In this document: piece after piece, positions 1 through 11,474 of the stretch | How positions within the stretch are numbered: the first letter of the stretch is position 1 | Layout: each line of letters begins with the position of its first letter | NCBI GenBank assembly: GCA_031835245.1 | Contig: JAVKOQ010000128.1 | Location: forward strand, 89,513-153,512 | Reading direction: 5' to 3' | Length of the DNA: 64,000 nt | DNA from: Balamuthia mandrillaris | Lineage: Eukaryota; Discosea; Longamoebia; Balamuthiidae | Translations under genes and position numbers: made by a program | Notes under the pieces: generated by a model | The model's input: only the letters and a program-made list of their open reading frames with translations | What the model was told of the DNA's origin: nothing | Database searches by the model: none

Positions 1-1
1 G

Positions 2-1858
2 AAGAATAACAGGAAACGTTTGCCGGCTGCGAAGAAAATAGATGAAGAAGAAGAGGATGACGAAGAGGAAGACCCGCTTCTCATTGTGGATGACGATGAT
101 GAAACAAAAGACCCAGCGGAAACACAAGTGACAGAAGAAGAGGAGACGGAACAAGTGGAAGACGCGGACAAGGAGGAAGACAGTGAGGAAGAGAGTGAGG
201 CAGAGGAAGTTTTGAACTTTGAATCAGAGGATGAAGATGGAGAAGATGAGGAAGATGGTGAAGAAAGCGGATCTTACGAAGAAGTAGACTCTCCTACCGA
301 AGAGAAAGAACAGGAAGGTCACATCTTCCAAAAGTTATTGCGGCGACAAAACAACAACCAAAACAGCAGCAAGCAACGAAATCGCATGGCACCGGCCCTG
401 CTCCATCGAACTTCGGAAATGGAGGTTCTTCTCTCCTTTTGCAAGTCTCGTTGCTGTTCTCATCGTGAAGCAACGACGAAAGAAGAGGAAACAAAAAGAG
501 GATTTATGTATGTTAATGGACCGGCCGGAAGTGGAAAGAGTCTCTGTCTGTTGCATTTGTACCAACGTATGGAACGTTGGTTGAAGAAGCAGATGGAGAA
601 GGGCGACAAGAGGAAGAAGAATGTTGGGGTGATGATATTCGTGGAAGGAAGCAGAGTTGGAAAAGCGTCTCAGCTTTGCAGTATGATTGCGAAAGCGTCG
701 CGATCATCACTATCTTCTTTGTCGTCTGCACCAGCAAGCAGAAAGAGACGGGACAAAAGGGAACCGATCCACACGTACGTTTCTTCCTTCCCTTTTGTCT
801 TTCCACTCTTGGTAACACTCATTCTCCTTCTTCATCGATAAGAATTCTCATTTTGGACCATTATGAAATGGTTGCAGCTCTTCCTGGTTTCAGCGGAGTA
901 ATCAAGCAGCTGCTTGAAATGACACGAACAGGCCTCGTGTCCATTGTTGCCGCTGGCAACCCGCCACTCCACAAACACTCTGCTTTGGCTCATGGTTCTC
1001 CTCTTCTTTCTTCTTTCTCAAAAAGTATTTGCTTCTCACCAAAAACTAAAACACTAATAGGAAATGTACATTCACTTCCATTCAAAGCATACGACGATCT
1101 CACCATCGTCAACTCGATTCTTCAACATCACATTCTAAAAGCAACTCCACCACGACAACAGCTTTGTCAACTTGACTTTGAAGAAGAGGCACTGAAAATA
1201 TGTGCTACCTATGTGGTAGAGCATTGCAACGGAAACCTTTCCTTTGCTTTAGGTCTTTGTCTCGCCTCTCTTTCTTCCTCTCGCAACACACAACCGCCTT
1301 CAGCTCCAGCTCTTGAGAAAGATGGAATGCATGTGGAAGCCAAGAGGATGGAAGAAGTGATAGAGCAGCACAAAGCGGTTGAGATGGTATCAACTGCAAC
1401 ACTAACGACAAACGCTCAAAGAAAAAATGGAACCAATACCATAAGTCGAAGAAGCATTCAGAGTCTCGACTTTTATAATCAGCTGCTGTTGGTTTGCGCT
1501 GTCCAGCTTACTCGCTTGAAAGATGGCCTTCCTTTTGCTCGCTCTGAGGTTTGTTTCACTCCTTGCTTTTTCACAACACCTGTTCTTGTCTTGACTTTTT
1601 GTTTTGCAGTTGTTTAATATGTACAGTGAATTATCAAGAGAGCAAGAGTGGGTGGTACCTTCTTTCTTTGGATGTCTTGTGACTTCACTGGTGGATCGTG
1701 GTTTTCTTCTTCTTGAGAAAGAAGAACAAGATGATGAAGTAGCAGAACGAGGAGGAAGAGGAGAAAGGATGCAAGTGGCTCCTCGTTTCTTGCTGTCCGA
1801 TTCTCCACTGTGGTTGGCTCTTGTGAAGCCATCCTTATATCCACTCGTATCTTCTTAA
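2..1858 (+). CDS. CDC6/ORC1-family AAA+ replication licensing protein, 5' partial
   Basis: Exons 2-774, 843-1548 and 1610-1858; both introns are GT-AG and phase-consistent. The frame is open to the left edge, so the start lies upstream. The N-terminus is a long Asp/Glu-rich tract. The ATPase core shows Walker A GPAGSGKS, a Walker B-like LILDHYEM and a sensor-1-like AAGNPP. The C-terminus (LFNMYSELSRE onward) matches in order the winged helix of CDC6. Family role: loading the MCM helicase at origins with ORC. The residue after the Walker B Asp is His rather than the usual Glu, so hydrolysis may be weak. CDC6 fits better than ORC1 because of the short spacing and C-terminal layout; another ORC-like AAA+ protein is possible. 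It ends about 125 bp from the convergent CHMP1 gene. Confidence 0.72.
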
Positions 1859-1937
1859 GCAAACAATACAAAGAAAGAACCAATAGAGAAAAAAAAACAT
1901 TTTTTGCTGTACAAAGCCAAAAAAGATAACAACAATC

Positions 1938-1976
<39 letters not shown>

Positions 1977-1982
1977 AAAAAA

Positions 1983-2487
1983 CTAAGAACGAGCCTTTAG
2001 TTTATCCAATCGAGCCATAAGGTCATCCTGCTCGTTGGTAGTCGTAGCGGCAGCCGTGCTGGGAACGGCGGCCTTCTCTCCCAGGGTGCCGGCAAGCTCC
2101 AGGCCGTGCTCGTCGGCCACTTGACTGATGAGCTCCTCTACTTGGTCCTGCGGAGTGGAAAGAGTGGTGGTTTGGTTCATGGCACCCTCCACGTAGGTGG
2201 CTTGCACGTCCAGGTCCTCGAATTGGCGCTCAAACTGGTCCATGACTTTGGTGATCTGCTCCACGTTCATGCTTTGGGAGGCTCGGTCTAGGGAACGGAC
2301 GATGCCCGCCATTGACCGCGTTACCTTTTTGTTTTTTTTTTGTTGTGGTGAGCATTGAGAAAGAAGGGATAGAAGACAAGGTATAGAAGAAAAGCAAGAA
2401 CGAGGGTAGGGAAGAGAACAACGAAAGACAAAGGCAAAGAAGAGAAAATAACGAGAGAAGAAAAGAACGAAGAATGCGATAAAGAGA

Positions 2488-2529
<42 letters not shown>

Positions 2530-2795
2530 AAACATTTTTCATGCGAATGGCAGTTTCAACACGAGCAGCAACAGCGTCGATGCGGGAGGCAAGACGAAGG
2601 TAGTTGAGGGCCTGGTTCTTTTCCCGTATGGCGTTCTCCGCATAGATCTTGGCTCCATCCATGTTGCCCTTTTCGATGGCCTTTATTATAATACAAAGGA
2701 AAGTTAAAAGAGCAAAAGCAGAAGCAAGGGGAGAATAGAGAAGAGAAGAGAGAAGATTGGAAGAAGAGAAGAAGAGGAGAGGGGAAGAGAAACAG

Positions 2796-2843
<48 letters not shown>

Positions 2844-3057
2844 CAAGAACAAAAAACCAAGAAGAGGGAGAAAAAACCTTTTTTAAACGCAGTTTGTTTT
2901 GCTTCTCATTCTTTTCACACTTTCTGGATTGTCTTTGGAGCTGCTTCGACGTAAAACGCAGGTTGAACAATTGGGCTGCATGAAAACAGGAGATCGTTAG
3001 CTAGGACAAACGCGGATAACAACAAAAACAAAAGATCTTCTTTCACAAACCTTCCAT
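1983..3057 (-). CDS. CHMP1: ESCRT-III subunit CHMP1/Did2
   Basis: Four exons: 3051-3057, 2878-2975, 2534-2680 and 1983-2324, giving 197 residues, close to the roughly 196-199 of animal CHMP1. The first exon is only 7 nt (ATG GAA G). The assembled start [18 protein letters not shown], the internal [20 protein letters not shown] and [14 protein letters not shown] are characteristic of CHMP1. The C-terminal [14 protein letters not shown] is the MIT-interacting helix that recruits VPS4 and its partners. Family role: membrane scission on endosomes and at cytokinesis, working late in the ESCRT-III polymer. All three introns carry (CT)n on the sense strand. Splice phases agree throughout, so the model is firm. 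Confidence 0.93.
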
Positions 3058-3961
3058 GGCTCGACGATACTTTCTTTGCCTAAAGGCACCAAACCAGAGA
3101 GCTACAAGTTACAAGTTTGAAATCTTTTTCCGCACCAGAAGAAGTTTTCTGCTTCTCTCCTTGCTTGAGGAATGATTGCAATGTTTGCAATGTAAAGCAT
3201 TCAAGAAATAACTGGGTGACGTCCCAAGAAGAAAGAGGTTGGAGATTTGGTGGAAATTTAAGTTTGCTGACGTTGGATCCGTATCAGTGAAACGGGTTGC
3301 TACGGTAAGGAAAAGGAAGGCGTGATCATCCAGTTATTCCGCTTTTCATCTATCCGTAAAATATTACTGCATTTCATTCGAATTTTCCCGTGTTGCTTTA
3401 AATTTCGCTGACGCAACCGATCGATGACGTGCATGAAGCATGCAGATCAGACGCGTTTGGAAAAAACCGCATCAAGGTTTTTCCTATCCGGAAAAAATTG
3501 GAATCCTCCGCCTCTACCTTTTGCCTTCAGTCCTTCATTTTTGGTTTTACAACTGACAATTCTTTTTACAACTTTACCCGCAAACCGCATACAACTCCCC
3601 CGAGTCGTTCTGCCCCCCTGCAACACTCCTCCATTCTCTCACCAACTCAGGCCCAGGATCTGGCTTGTGTGTGTGTCTTTGTAATTCCAACCGACTTATT
3701 TTTTTTGTTCTGCCTGCTACTTTTCAGCGGGCAGTAATTTTTTTTCCTCCTTTTCATAAATTTTTATTTTCTTAAAAGAAGGGAAGAGAAAGCACAGCAC
3801 GTCCATCCCTCTGTCTCTGCTTCACATTCACTACTCCTTTTTTTTTGTTGTTGTTGTTGGCTGCTGCTGCTGAAAGCCACTCCACTCCAGCCTTCCCATC
3901 CTATTCATCTATTCATCCATTCATCCATTCATCCATTCATCCATTGTTAATTTGTGGAAGA
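3058..3961. promoter_or_regulatory. Divergent promoter region between CHMP1 and the bZIP gene
   Basis: No convincing coding sequence; short open frames at 3424-3737 lack codon bias or recognisable domains. Four TGACG cores occur: TGACGTCC at 3217, TGACGTTG at 3268, TGACGCAA at 3408 and TGACGTGC at 3425. These resemble bZIP (CRE/ATF) half sites and lie upstream of a bZIP gene. A short ATTCATCC tandem repeat (about 3906-3948) sits just before the start codon. Confidence 0.4.
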
Positions 3962-5206
3962 ATGATGTACGTCCACGGCAGAGCCTACTGGCCCTCGGAA
4001 CACCTTGACCCGCCCTCCAACTCCACCCAGCAACAACGGCAACAGCAGCATCACCATGCCTCCTCCTTCTCCCCCGCTTCTCCAAGCGCCATGGCAGACT
4101 CGCTGGGACCCGTTGACAAATACCTCCAGACCTCCGTCCCAGGCCTCCCCCTTTATGACGACCTCAAAGGGACCACCCTGATGAAGCCGCAACAGCCACA
4201 ACAACAACAACCGGTCTCCGTCTCCTCCCAGCAAGCAGACGACAGGAACAGCTTCTCCCTCTTTCCGGACGAGTTTCCCACCATCTCCTCCGGCCCGGAG
4301 GTGCCTGACTTTTACTGGGCCTCGGCGAACGCTCCCTTCAACCAGCAGGACGACTTCATCTACTCACAGGAGCAGCTGTTTGGCTTTGGGGCCTTTGGGG
4401 AGGACCTCGCCTTGGAGAAGCCCTGGAAGAAGGCTGCGGCTTCGCCCTACCCGCCCCCACCTCAACCGCAACAACGGCTGGCTCCGGCAGCGCCTCCCCC
4501 TCTTCCGTTGGACCTCGCGTCACCTCACAAGGAGTTTTACCCTGTCGAGTCTTATTACTACCATCCGTCACCTCAACCACCTCTTCCACAAGGAACTCCT
4601 TCTTCCTGCTCTCACAAACGCAAGTCTCCCTCTCCTCCTCCTTCTCTTTCTCCTCCCGCTTCTGAAAACCAGAGAGCAACGAAGAAGAGGAGCCATGCAG
4701 CAGCAACAACAAAGAGCGAAGCTCCTTCCGCAGCCAAGGATCCTCAACTGACACCCGAAGACCTCAGGAGAGAGCTGGAACGGATCGAGCAGGACACAAC
4801 CCTCTCCGAGAAGGAGAAGCGACAGCAACGCCGCCTCATGAAAAACCGCCAGGCCGCTCGCCAGTTCCGCAAGCGCCAAAAGGGACACATCAAGGAGCTG
4901 GAGGCGCGGGTGAAGGATCTGGGTACCGACAACAAGACGCTCAACTCTCGCCTGGAGCTGCTCGTCACGGAGAACAAGTTGATGAAAGAGCAGCTGGAGT
5001 ACATGCGCTCCTTCGTGTTGAAAGCGCTGCAGACCTCATCACACCCAGCCTTGGGTCCTTCCTTGGGAGCTTCTCTCTTGCCCTTAGTTTCGTCGACTTC
5101 TTCTTCATCTTCGCCTTACTCCACTTCTACCGAAGCGGTTGCCCCTTCTTCACGAGGATACTACAGTAACACTCGACCTTCTTCTTCGATGACATCGCCA
5201 TCCTAG
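3962..5206 (+). CDS. bZIP transcription factor
   Basis: Single exon of 414 residues. The open frame extends upstream only through non-ATG codons, and the ATG pair at 3962 is the first methionine. Residues 1-260 are low complexity, rich in Pro, Gln and Ser, as in activation domains. Near residues 275-345 lies the bZIP: a basic region with the invariant N-x7-R signature (NRQAARQFR), then heptad leucines through KELEARVKDLGTDNKTLNSR and LELLVTENKLMKEQLEYM. Family role: dimeric DNA binding to TGACG-type sites in the nucleus. The Ser-rich tail (about 70 residues) has no known domain. The TGACG cores upstream make autoregulation possible; this is inference. Confidence 0.9.
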   Translation: MMYVHGRAYWPSEHLDPPSNSTQQQRQQQHHHASSFSPASPSAMADSLGPVDKYLQTSVPGLPLYDDLKGTTLMKPQQPQQQQPVSVSSQQADDRNSFSLFPDEFPTISSGPEVPDFYWASANAPFNQQDDFIYSQEQLFGFGAFGEDLALEKPWKKAAASPYPPPPQPQQRLAPAAPPPLPLDLASPHKEFYPVESYYYHPSPQPPLPQGTPSSCSHKRKSPSPPPSLSPPASENQRATKKRSHAAATTKSEAPSAAKDPQLTPEDLRRELERIEQDTTLSEKEKRQQRRLMKNRQAARQFRKRQKGHIKELEARVKDLGTDNKTLNSRLELLVTENKLMKEQLEYMRSFVLKALQTSSHPALGPSLGASLLPLVSSTSSSSSPYSTSTEAVAPSSRGYYSNTRPSSSMTSPS

Positions 5207-5575
5207 AAAATACTTCAACCAAAACGAAAATCACGACTACAAAGGCCTCAAACAAGCGACAAGAGAGGCATCGGCGGCGAGCTGAAACGACAATGGAAGC
5301 GGACCGCCACGTCCTGTGTAGATAACAGAGAGTTGCGCCGCTGCTGTTTGGGAGGACAAAACAGCAGTTTTCTTTCTTCTATGATAGGGATGCCAACCAC
5401 CAGGACCCCTCCTTGGTCGTGGTGGTGGGTCCGCCCCATCCAAACATCACGCCTTTTGTAATCTTTTCTTTCGGTCTTCTTGTGTGTCTTCTTTTTCTTC
5501 TTATACTTGCTTTTGTTTTATAGAATAGCAATAGAGCAATCCGTTTCATAAAAGATAACTCGTTGTATATACCTC
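5207..5575. other. Convergent 3' spacer
   Basis: Lies between the bZIP stop and the DOT1-like stop on the opposite strand. It contains no domain-bearing frame or structured element that I can see; overlapping minus-strand open frames here are shadows of the DOT1-like exon. Confidence 0.4.
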
Positions 5576-6734
5576 TTAACGATGTTTGAAGTATAGGTAG
5601 ACCTGAGCACTGCTCCAACTGTGATCGCAGAGCAGCTTCTCCGTCAACCGCCAACACCGATAGCGTTCCTCCTGCTCCGCTCCTTCCTCGTGCCTCCGTG
5701 GTGAGGCAACGAAGGCGGAGGAAGAGGAGAGAACAAACGACGAAGGCAAGGGTTGACCCACGGTGATGAAGCGAGAGCCACAGCGAAGGGAAGCTGCCTT
5801 GCGCCCCACCGCCGACAGCAGCTCCTCGGACCAGGTCGCGCAGCAAGCGTATATCACATCCCCATCGGTCCACCAACAGCTCGTTTCTTCTTTGTTTGGA
5901 GGGAGAAGGAAGTCTGCTGGCGTAAAGCCAACTTGTTTTGTGCGCAGATGAAGCGAGTCACAAGAAGAAGAAGAAGAAGAAGAAGAAGAAGAAGAAGAAG
6001 AAGAAGAAGAAGAAGAAGAAGAAGAAGAAGAAGAAGAAGAAGAAGAAGAAGAAGAAGAAGAAGAAGAACAAGAACAACAAGAAGAACAAGAAAGAGCCAA
6101 TGAAAGAGCTTCTGTGGAGGCTTGGTGGAGCTCTGGGATGAGTTCGATGCCCCATGCCTTCTTCCACCGATACAACGCCGCCGCTAACATTACTGCTTTT
6201 CCTTTTCATTGCAAGTAAGAAAATGCAAAAAAAGAAAGAGGAAAAAAATGAGAAAAAAATGAGAAAATGAAAAAGAAGAGAAAACAAACAAACAAACAAA
6301 CAAACAAACAAACAAACCATTTCCGGAGCCCAAATCGTAAAAAGTGTGAGTGAACTCGGTGGGCGGAGCCACTTTCTGGAGCACCTCCGCGAAGGGGAGG
6401 CAGAGGATCTCGCCATAGGCCAAGTCTTTGTTTTGCCGGAAGAGCTGCTGCCGTTGGGAGATGAGGTGGCCGTCCAGGCCTGCCACCGATTGATAGAGCT
6501 TCCGCACCGCTGCACAAATCTTTTCGGCTGGAAGACAAGTTAATCCAAAAATAAAAATAAAAAGAAAAAGAAAAAGAAAAAGAAAAAAAGCCTATTGGAA
6601 TGGTAGGAAGATTTCAATTTACTTTCATCATCAACTGCACTTAAAGCCCAAAGCAGGGGTTCCACTTGTGCTAAGCTTGCGTCGTCTGCTTCTTCCTCTC
6701 CATCGATTGCTTTCTCTCTTATCTCTTCTTTCAT
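5576..6734 (-). CDS. DOT1-family SAM-dependent (histone) methyltransferase with poly-Ser insertion
   Basis: Exons 6623-6734, 6318-6527 and 5576-6201; 315 residues. The SAM-binding motif I is rebuilt across the second intron as YDLGSGNGKAVMLAAALYRW, followed by GIELIPELHQAS, as in DOT1-type enzymes. The C-terminal part keeps the DVIYACCATWSEELL block and the GSRFITVGQPLPS strand typical of the fold. Family role: non-SET methylation of lysine 79 of histone H3, although small protist members may have other substrates. Between the two halves of the fold lies an uninterrupted run of about 35 serines encoded by a (TCT)n microsatellite. The preferred intron-2 acceptor (exon from 6201) restores the conserved GKA; a nearby acceptor would delete it. 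A perfect TGACGTCA lies 43 bp upstream of the start. Confidence 0.83.
5965..6068. repeat. (GAA/TTC)n microsatellite inside a coding exon
   Basis: About 100 bp of near-perfect trinucleotide repeat. On the minus strand it is read as TCT (Ser) inside the DOT1-like enzyme, with the frame open on both sides into conserved blocks. Confidence 0.95.
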
Positions 6735-6776
6735 TCTTTTATTTTTTTTAATTAATTGATATTGTTTAAGGGAATA

Positions 6777-6784
6777 TGACGTCA
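6777..6784. promoter_or_regulatory. CRE-like palindrome upstream of the DOT1-like gene
   Basis: Perfect TGACGTCA. A one-mismatch copy, TGACATCA, lies at 6840-6847. Both sit between the DOT1-like start and the end of the CLC gene. Function is inferred from the bZIP consensus only. Confidence 0.4.
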
Positions 6785-6877
6785 ACTTAATCCCTTTTTA
6801 AGATAAATATGCAGATCGAATTACCTAGTTTAGTAAACATGACATCACCATTTTACCTTTTTTACATTTAAAATTAA

Positions 6878-9800
6878 TTAAACAAACCGAAGACGTCTCC
6901 TCCTCTTCTCCTCTTCCTTCTCCTTCTCGCCCTCTTCTCTTTCTCTCTTCGTTCCCTCCTCTCCCTCTTCTTCCTCTTCGATATCAGCTTCCTCTTGCTC
7001 TTCTTCTTCTTCTATCTCCACCAACCTATCCGTCGTTGCCATTGTTGCAGCATGCATCGTCGTCGCAGAAGAGGAGGAGGAGGAGGAGGAAGAAGAAGAG
7101 GCGGAAGGCTCCGATTGAAGTCGCGCTCTGTTCTTCTCCTCTAAAGCTCTTTTGTTCTTTGGAATGAGCAAATCACGGCGGGTGATAACGCCGACCAACT
7201 TTCCTCGACTGGTGACGAAGGCATGAGTAAGCCCCAACATGGTGAACGTGAAGTGCACTTTGAAGAGGCTCGTTTGCTCCACGATTTGGAACGCTGTTGG
7301 GTCCACTCTGATGACGGCTGTTTATTGTGTGTTTTGTTTGTTATGGTTACAGAAGAGAGCGCAGAGAACGATGAAGAGAAGAAAAAGAACAGGAAAGAGG
7401 AATGAAATACGCACCAGCACTGGGAACAGAAACACTGGCAGAAGATATGAAGACGTAAGGGACTTTCATACGGAGGAGTTCTTCTTCCTCTGAGCGTTGC
7501 TTCCATTCCACTTTAACGTTCGCTAACAAATTACCAAGTAATGAAGCGTTTTCATCCACAGCTTCGATGTCTATTAGCTTTCCATCATCAAACGAACCCT
7601 CCACAGGAGCTATCCTCGGAGATAAGGCCAAGTCTTCGCTGTTATCGCTGGAATAAGCTCCTCCAGCATCACTGTCATCCAACAAAGAGGAGGAAGAAGT
7701 GGAGGAAGACCCGTAAGAAGCGGAGGATGAAGCTAAACTTGAGGAAGGAGGACGTTGGCGAGTCGTGTTGGCGGAGACTTTGCTGTTTATATCTAACTTG
7801 TAATGAGCTAAAAAACTTTCGATTTCGGTTCGTTTGAAGCTCCCCAAAAATATCATGTTCTCTTTATAACAAAAGAGAAAATGCAAAGTCAATGAGAGAA
7901 AAAGAAAAGAGAAAAGAAGGAAGGCAACGAACCATCTGACTCAACCAAAGGATAAGAAGTATGCTTGTGTTTATCACCAGCGATGAGATCTCTGGCATCC
8001 TCAAAAGTGGAGTGGGTGGTCAGGTATTGTAAGTCCGTACGCATTACATCTCTCGCTGTTTGTTGGTACGATCTGCTCAAACGTTAGATCCAAGAATTGA
8101 GGAGAGGTGCAGAGAGAGAGAGACAGAGAGAGAGAGAGAGACAGAGAGAGAGACAGAGAGAGAGACAGAGAGAGAGAAGTAACTTACGGAGCTATTCGGA
8201 ACGCAGAGTGAGAGATGGGAAGGCCCTTCTGCTGCAGTAAAACCTCATATATATCGTGGCTTATAAGAGAGCCAACAGCGCATGCTGCCAACACTGCAAC
8301 CAGATTAGGAAGCAATAGGTTTAGTTGACCTGTCAGTTCTACGACGAGCACTGCTGTTGAGATAGTTCGTGTGGCTCCTGCGCTCAATGCAGCAGCTCCT
8401 ACATTTTAAAAATTATAGAATTCTAGGTTGGAGAAGGGAATAAAGGAGAAAGAAAAAGAGGGAAGGAGAGAGAGAGAGGAAGAGAGGAAGGGAGGGAGAG
8501 AACAAACCAACGATAGCGTAGCCACTTGGGTTGATGGCCAAAGAAGGAAAGATAGCAGCCATCGCCTCACCAAATAGTCTTCCCTGGATAGCGCCTTCAG
8601 GTTCATGTTCGAATTCCATGAGTAAGTTTAATCCCATGTCTTCAAACAAAGAAAATAGACATTAATTAAAGACTGTACCTATGATAAAGACAGGCGTATA
8701 AAGTCCAGACGGTAAACGAGTAAAACTTATCGATATGATTGTTAGGAGTAACTGTATGCGTATATTCAAAAAAAAGTCGGTAATATTAGACAAAAAAAGA
8801 AAAAAACAGCAAGAATGCAAAGAGAGAGAGAGAAAGAGAAAGAATGAGAGGCACCTTTCCAATGAACAACCAAGTAATGGTAATCCATTCACCTACTGCC
8901 TCGTCTTGCAGCAAATAAGCTATTACGTCCTGTTGGTCGTTCTGTTCGTTGCAACATTACAATAGATGAATGTGAGCAATTGACAAAAGTAAAATTAACA
9001 CAAATAAAAAATGTACCCGTAATTCGCTAACAGGGAACGTGATTAAAGCGACAATGGTCCCAACGCATAATACTTGAATAAGATGCCTGGTTGTTTCGTT
9101 TAAATGATGAGAACGATGAAAGAAAAAACAAAAGGATGGAGAAAGAGTAGACAGAAGAGGAGAACCCTTTTTTCGTTCGCAAGAACGGAAGGCGAAGACT
9201 GACGTAGATGACTAAACTCACAAGACGAACCAACAATCCACCAACAATTCCGCCAACAATACCTGTTTGATATTGTTGTTAAAAAGCGAATTTCAAATAA
9301 TAAAAAAAAAGAAAGAAACAGAAAAGCATACCCATGACAAGAAATGGTACGAATTCCTTCAAGTCATAAGTTTGTTCACTAACAGTGGCCGAGAACAAAT
9401 AGACAATACCTTCATTTTTTTAAAAAAGTGAGTGACGTTAATGGAGGAAAGATCAATAATAAACAGAATCAGAAATGTACATACCAACTTTGGCAACCAA
9501 GCTCCATACTTTGATGACAATGGCACCACATAACGCGCAAAAGAAACCTTTCCAAAGGTTCTCTACCATGTAATACGTTGATATTACTTCCACGCTAAAC
9601 AACACGCCTGCGTCATAAAGGTTTAGCTTCATGTATTGATATTCAAAAATAAACAATAACAGCGATAACAAAGAACAACGAAAACAGCGGCAGCAATGAC
9701 GAGCGTACCTCCAACAGGGGCACCAAAGGATGTGGCTACACCAACTGCACAAGCAGCTGCCAGCATTTGCTGCTTTACTACCTCATTCTTTTGATACACA

Positions 9801-10993
9801 GTGCCAACACAATCAGTTCCATACAAGAAGAGCAAAAACTGAGAGGAGAATGGGGAATGGCATACATTTTTGATGCGCGTGAAAAACGGAATGCGAAACA
9901 TTTGGCGAGCAATGATAGATGAAATGTGCACATATGGGCCTTCCTTTCCAATTGATAGACCTATTCATGTGAACCCTGTGTGTCAGTACACAACTCCAAA
10001 AGAAATACAAACACCAGAGAGAAATGAAGTTGGATGACCTCCGGCAAAGGCAGCGATGAGACCCAGCACTTTGGCCACAAATGTTCGTATGGAGAGGTAT
10101 CGTTGCAGCACAATTCCCGACAGAATGCTTTTCATTTCCGGAATGCCCGACCCTTTGTTTGTTTGAAAAATTATCCTTGTAAGTTATCCTTGCAAAGGAA
10201 GCGGAGAGAAAGCAGATAAAGGAGACTGAAGAAAGAAGAAAGATGAAAGATGAAAGAAGAAGCAAAGGAAGAAAAGCAAGAAGGGCAAGAAAAGAAGCGG
10301 TAAAGCACACCAGAAGAATGAGGGCTAATGTACTCCACACAGCCGACTGCAATGGTCAAGAAGAACAGAGAATAGCACAACCATATGGCATAGTTCAGCA
10401 CAAATATGTCCACCCTCGAAGTTATGTACACTTGCACTGAAGGTTTTTTGTTTTGCAGTCGTCGTTAGAAGAAAAACAAAAACAAAAAAAACTTTTAAAA
10501 AAGAAAAAGAAAAAAAAAGAAAAAAAATGAAAAAAATGAAAAAAGAAAAAAAAGAAAAAAAGAAAACAAAAAAAAGAAAAAAATGAAAAAATGAAAAAAA
10601 AGAAAAAGAAAAAAATGAAAAAAAAAGAAAAAGAAGAAAAAGAAAAAATGAAAAACTGAAAAAAACAAACGTACGACGATACAAAGAAAAAATGCTATAA
10701 TCAATAGCATAAGCGGAGAGAGCGGCCAGGACCCCCAGTATCATCAGGAAGCACCACTGCTGGGCGGTGGCCCCGAAGAAGATGCTGACGAGGCGGTTCC
10801 ACCAGCTGAGCGAGGCCAAGGGCAGGTGTATCCGCCGTCCGCCGACCAAGGAGAGGAAGAAATTGTCGTCCTGGCCCTCCTCCACGGTGTCGTAGTAGGC
10901 GGCGCTCTCGAAGCTCATGAAAGCGGACTGGGCGCGAGTCCTTCTGGGTCCTCCTCGTCTTTCCTCATTCCTGAAGGAGGAAAAGAAGCCCAT
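6878..10993 (-). CDS. CLC-family voltage-gated chloride channel with C-terminal CBS domains
   Basis: Sixteen exons: 10675-10993, 10311-10436, 10015-10152, 9866-9960, 9709-9787, 9485-9607, 9332-9409, 9166-9262, 9017-9086, 8855-8941, 8679-8751, 8508-8639, 8188-8398, 7933-8072, 7415-7861 and 6878-7317. All phases agree; 884 residues. The selectivity motifs are GSGIPE, GKEGP (gating Glu present) and GLYTP. Other conserved blocks are MLAAACAVGVATSFGAPVGG and ALSAGATRTISTAVLVVELT. Two cytoplasmic CBS domains follow (DVMRTDLQYLTTHSTF and MLGLTHAFVTSRGKLVGVIT), separated by a Ser-rich loop, with an acidic tail after the second. At the site of the antiporter proton glutamate it has Val (FSVEV), as in animal CLC-1/2 channels, suggesting a channel. 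The intron at 9788-9865 is a multiple of three without stops and could be retained. Confidence 0.92.
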
Positions 10994-11474
10994 CTTTTGT
11001 TCTTTATTTTTTTTTATGTAGCAAAAGAGAGAGACTCTCTTATGATAAGAGAAACAAACAAACAGATTTAAAGGGAGTTTGATGGGATGGGAACAAAATC
11101 AAAGCGATCGTCTTTGTTCTTTGCTTTCGTTCACTTTTTTACTTTCTTTTTTTTTTGTCGAAATCTGAAGGTGATGTCATAATTTCCTAAATTTGAGTAT
11201 TTATGACGTCATACCGTGAATAAACGACCCCTCGAACAAATCAATATCCGCTATTCGGCATATTTCACAAATAAGGATAATTCGTAGGATCTAATCTAGA
11301 TCACTATACAAAATGCAAAAAATTTTGTAATCAAGAGCGAGGCAGGCAGCAGGCCAAGTCTGTCTCTTCTTTCTCTCTGTCCCGGCGCGGAAAGCCAAGC
11401 CACCAACCTCTTCTTCTCCCTTTCATTCTGCTTCCTCCTCCTCCTACTGCAAAATATAGAGCACGAGCAAGAAC
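10994..11474. promoter_or_regulatory. Divergent promoter, CLC gene / tail-anchored protein gene
   Basis: Noncoding, AT-rich. It contains a perfect CRE palindrome TGACGTCA at 11204-11211 and a variant TGATGTCA at 11172-11179, roughly midway between the two start codons. Confidence 0.45.

Noticed and set aside
3424-3737. Two overlapping plus-strand frames upstream of the bZIP gene
   Set aside because: No domain or codon pattern; probably promoter or 5' UTR.
5379-5876. Minus-strand frame of 165 codons
   Set aside because: Out-of-frame shadow of the DOT1-like last exon.
8108-8177. CRISPR-like spaced repeats
   Set aside because: Simple GA/GACA microsatellite in a CLC intron; no unique spacers and a eukaryotic context.
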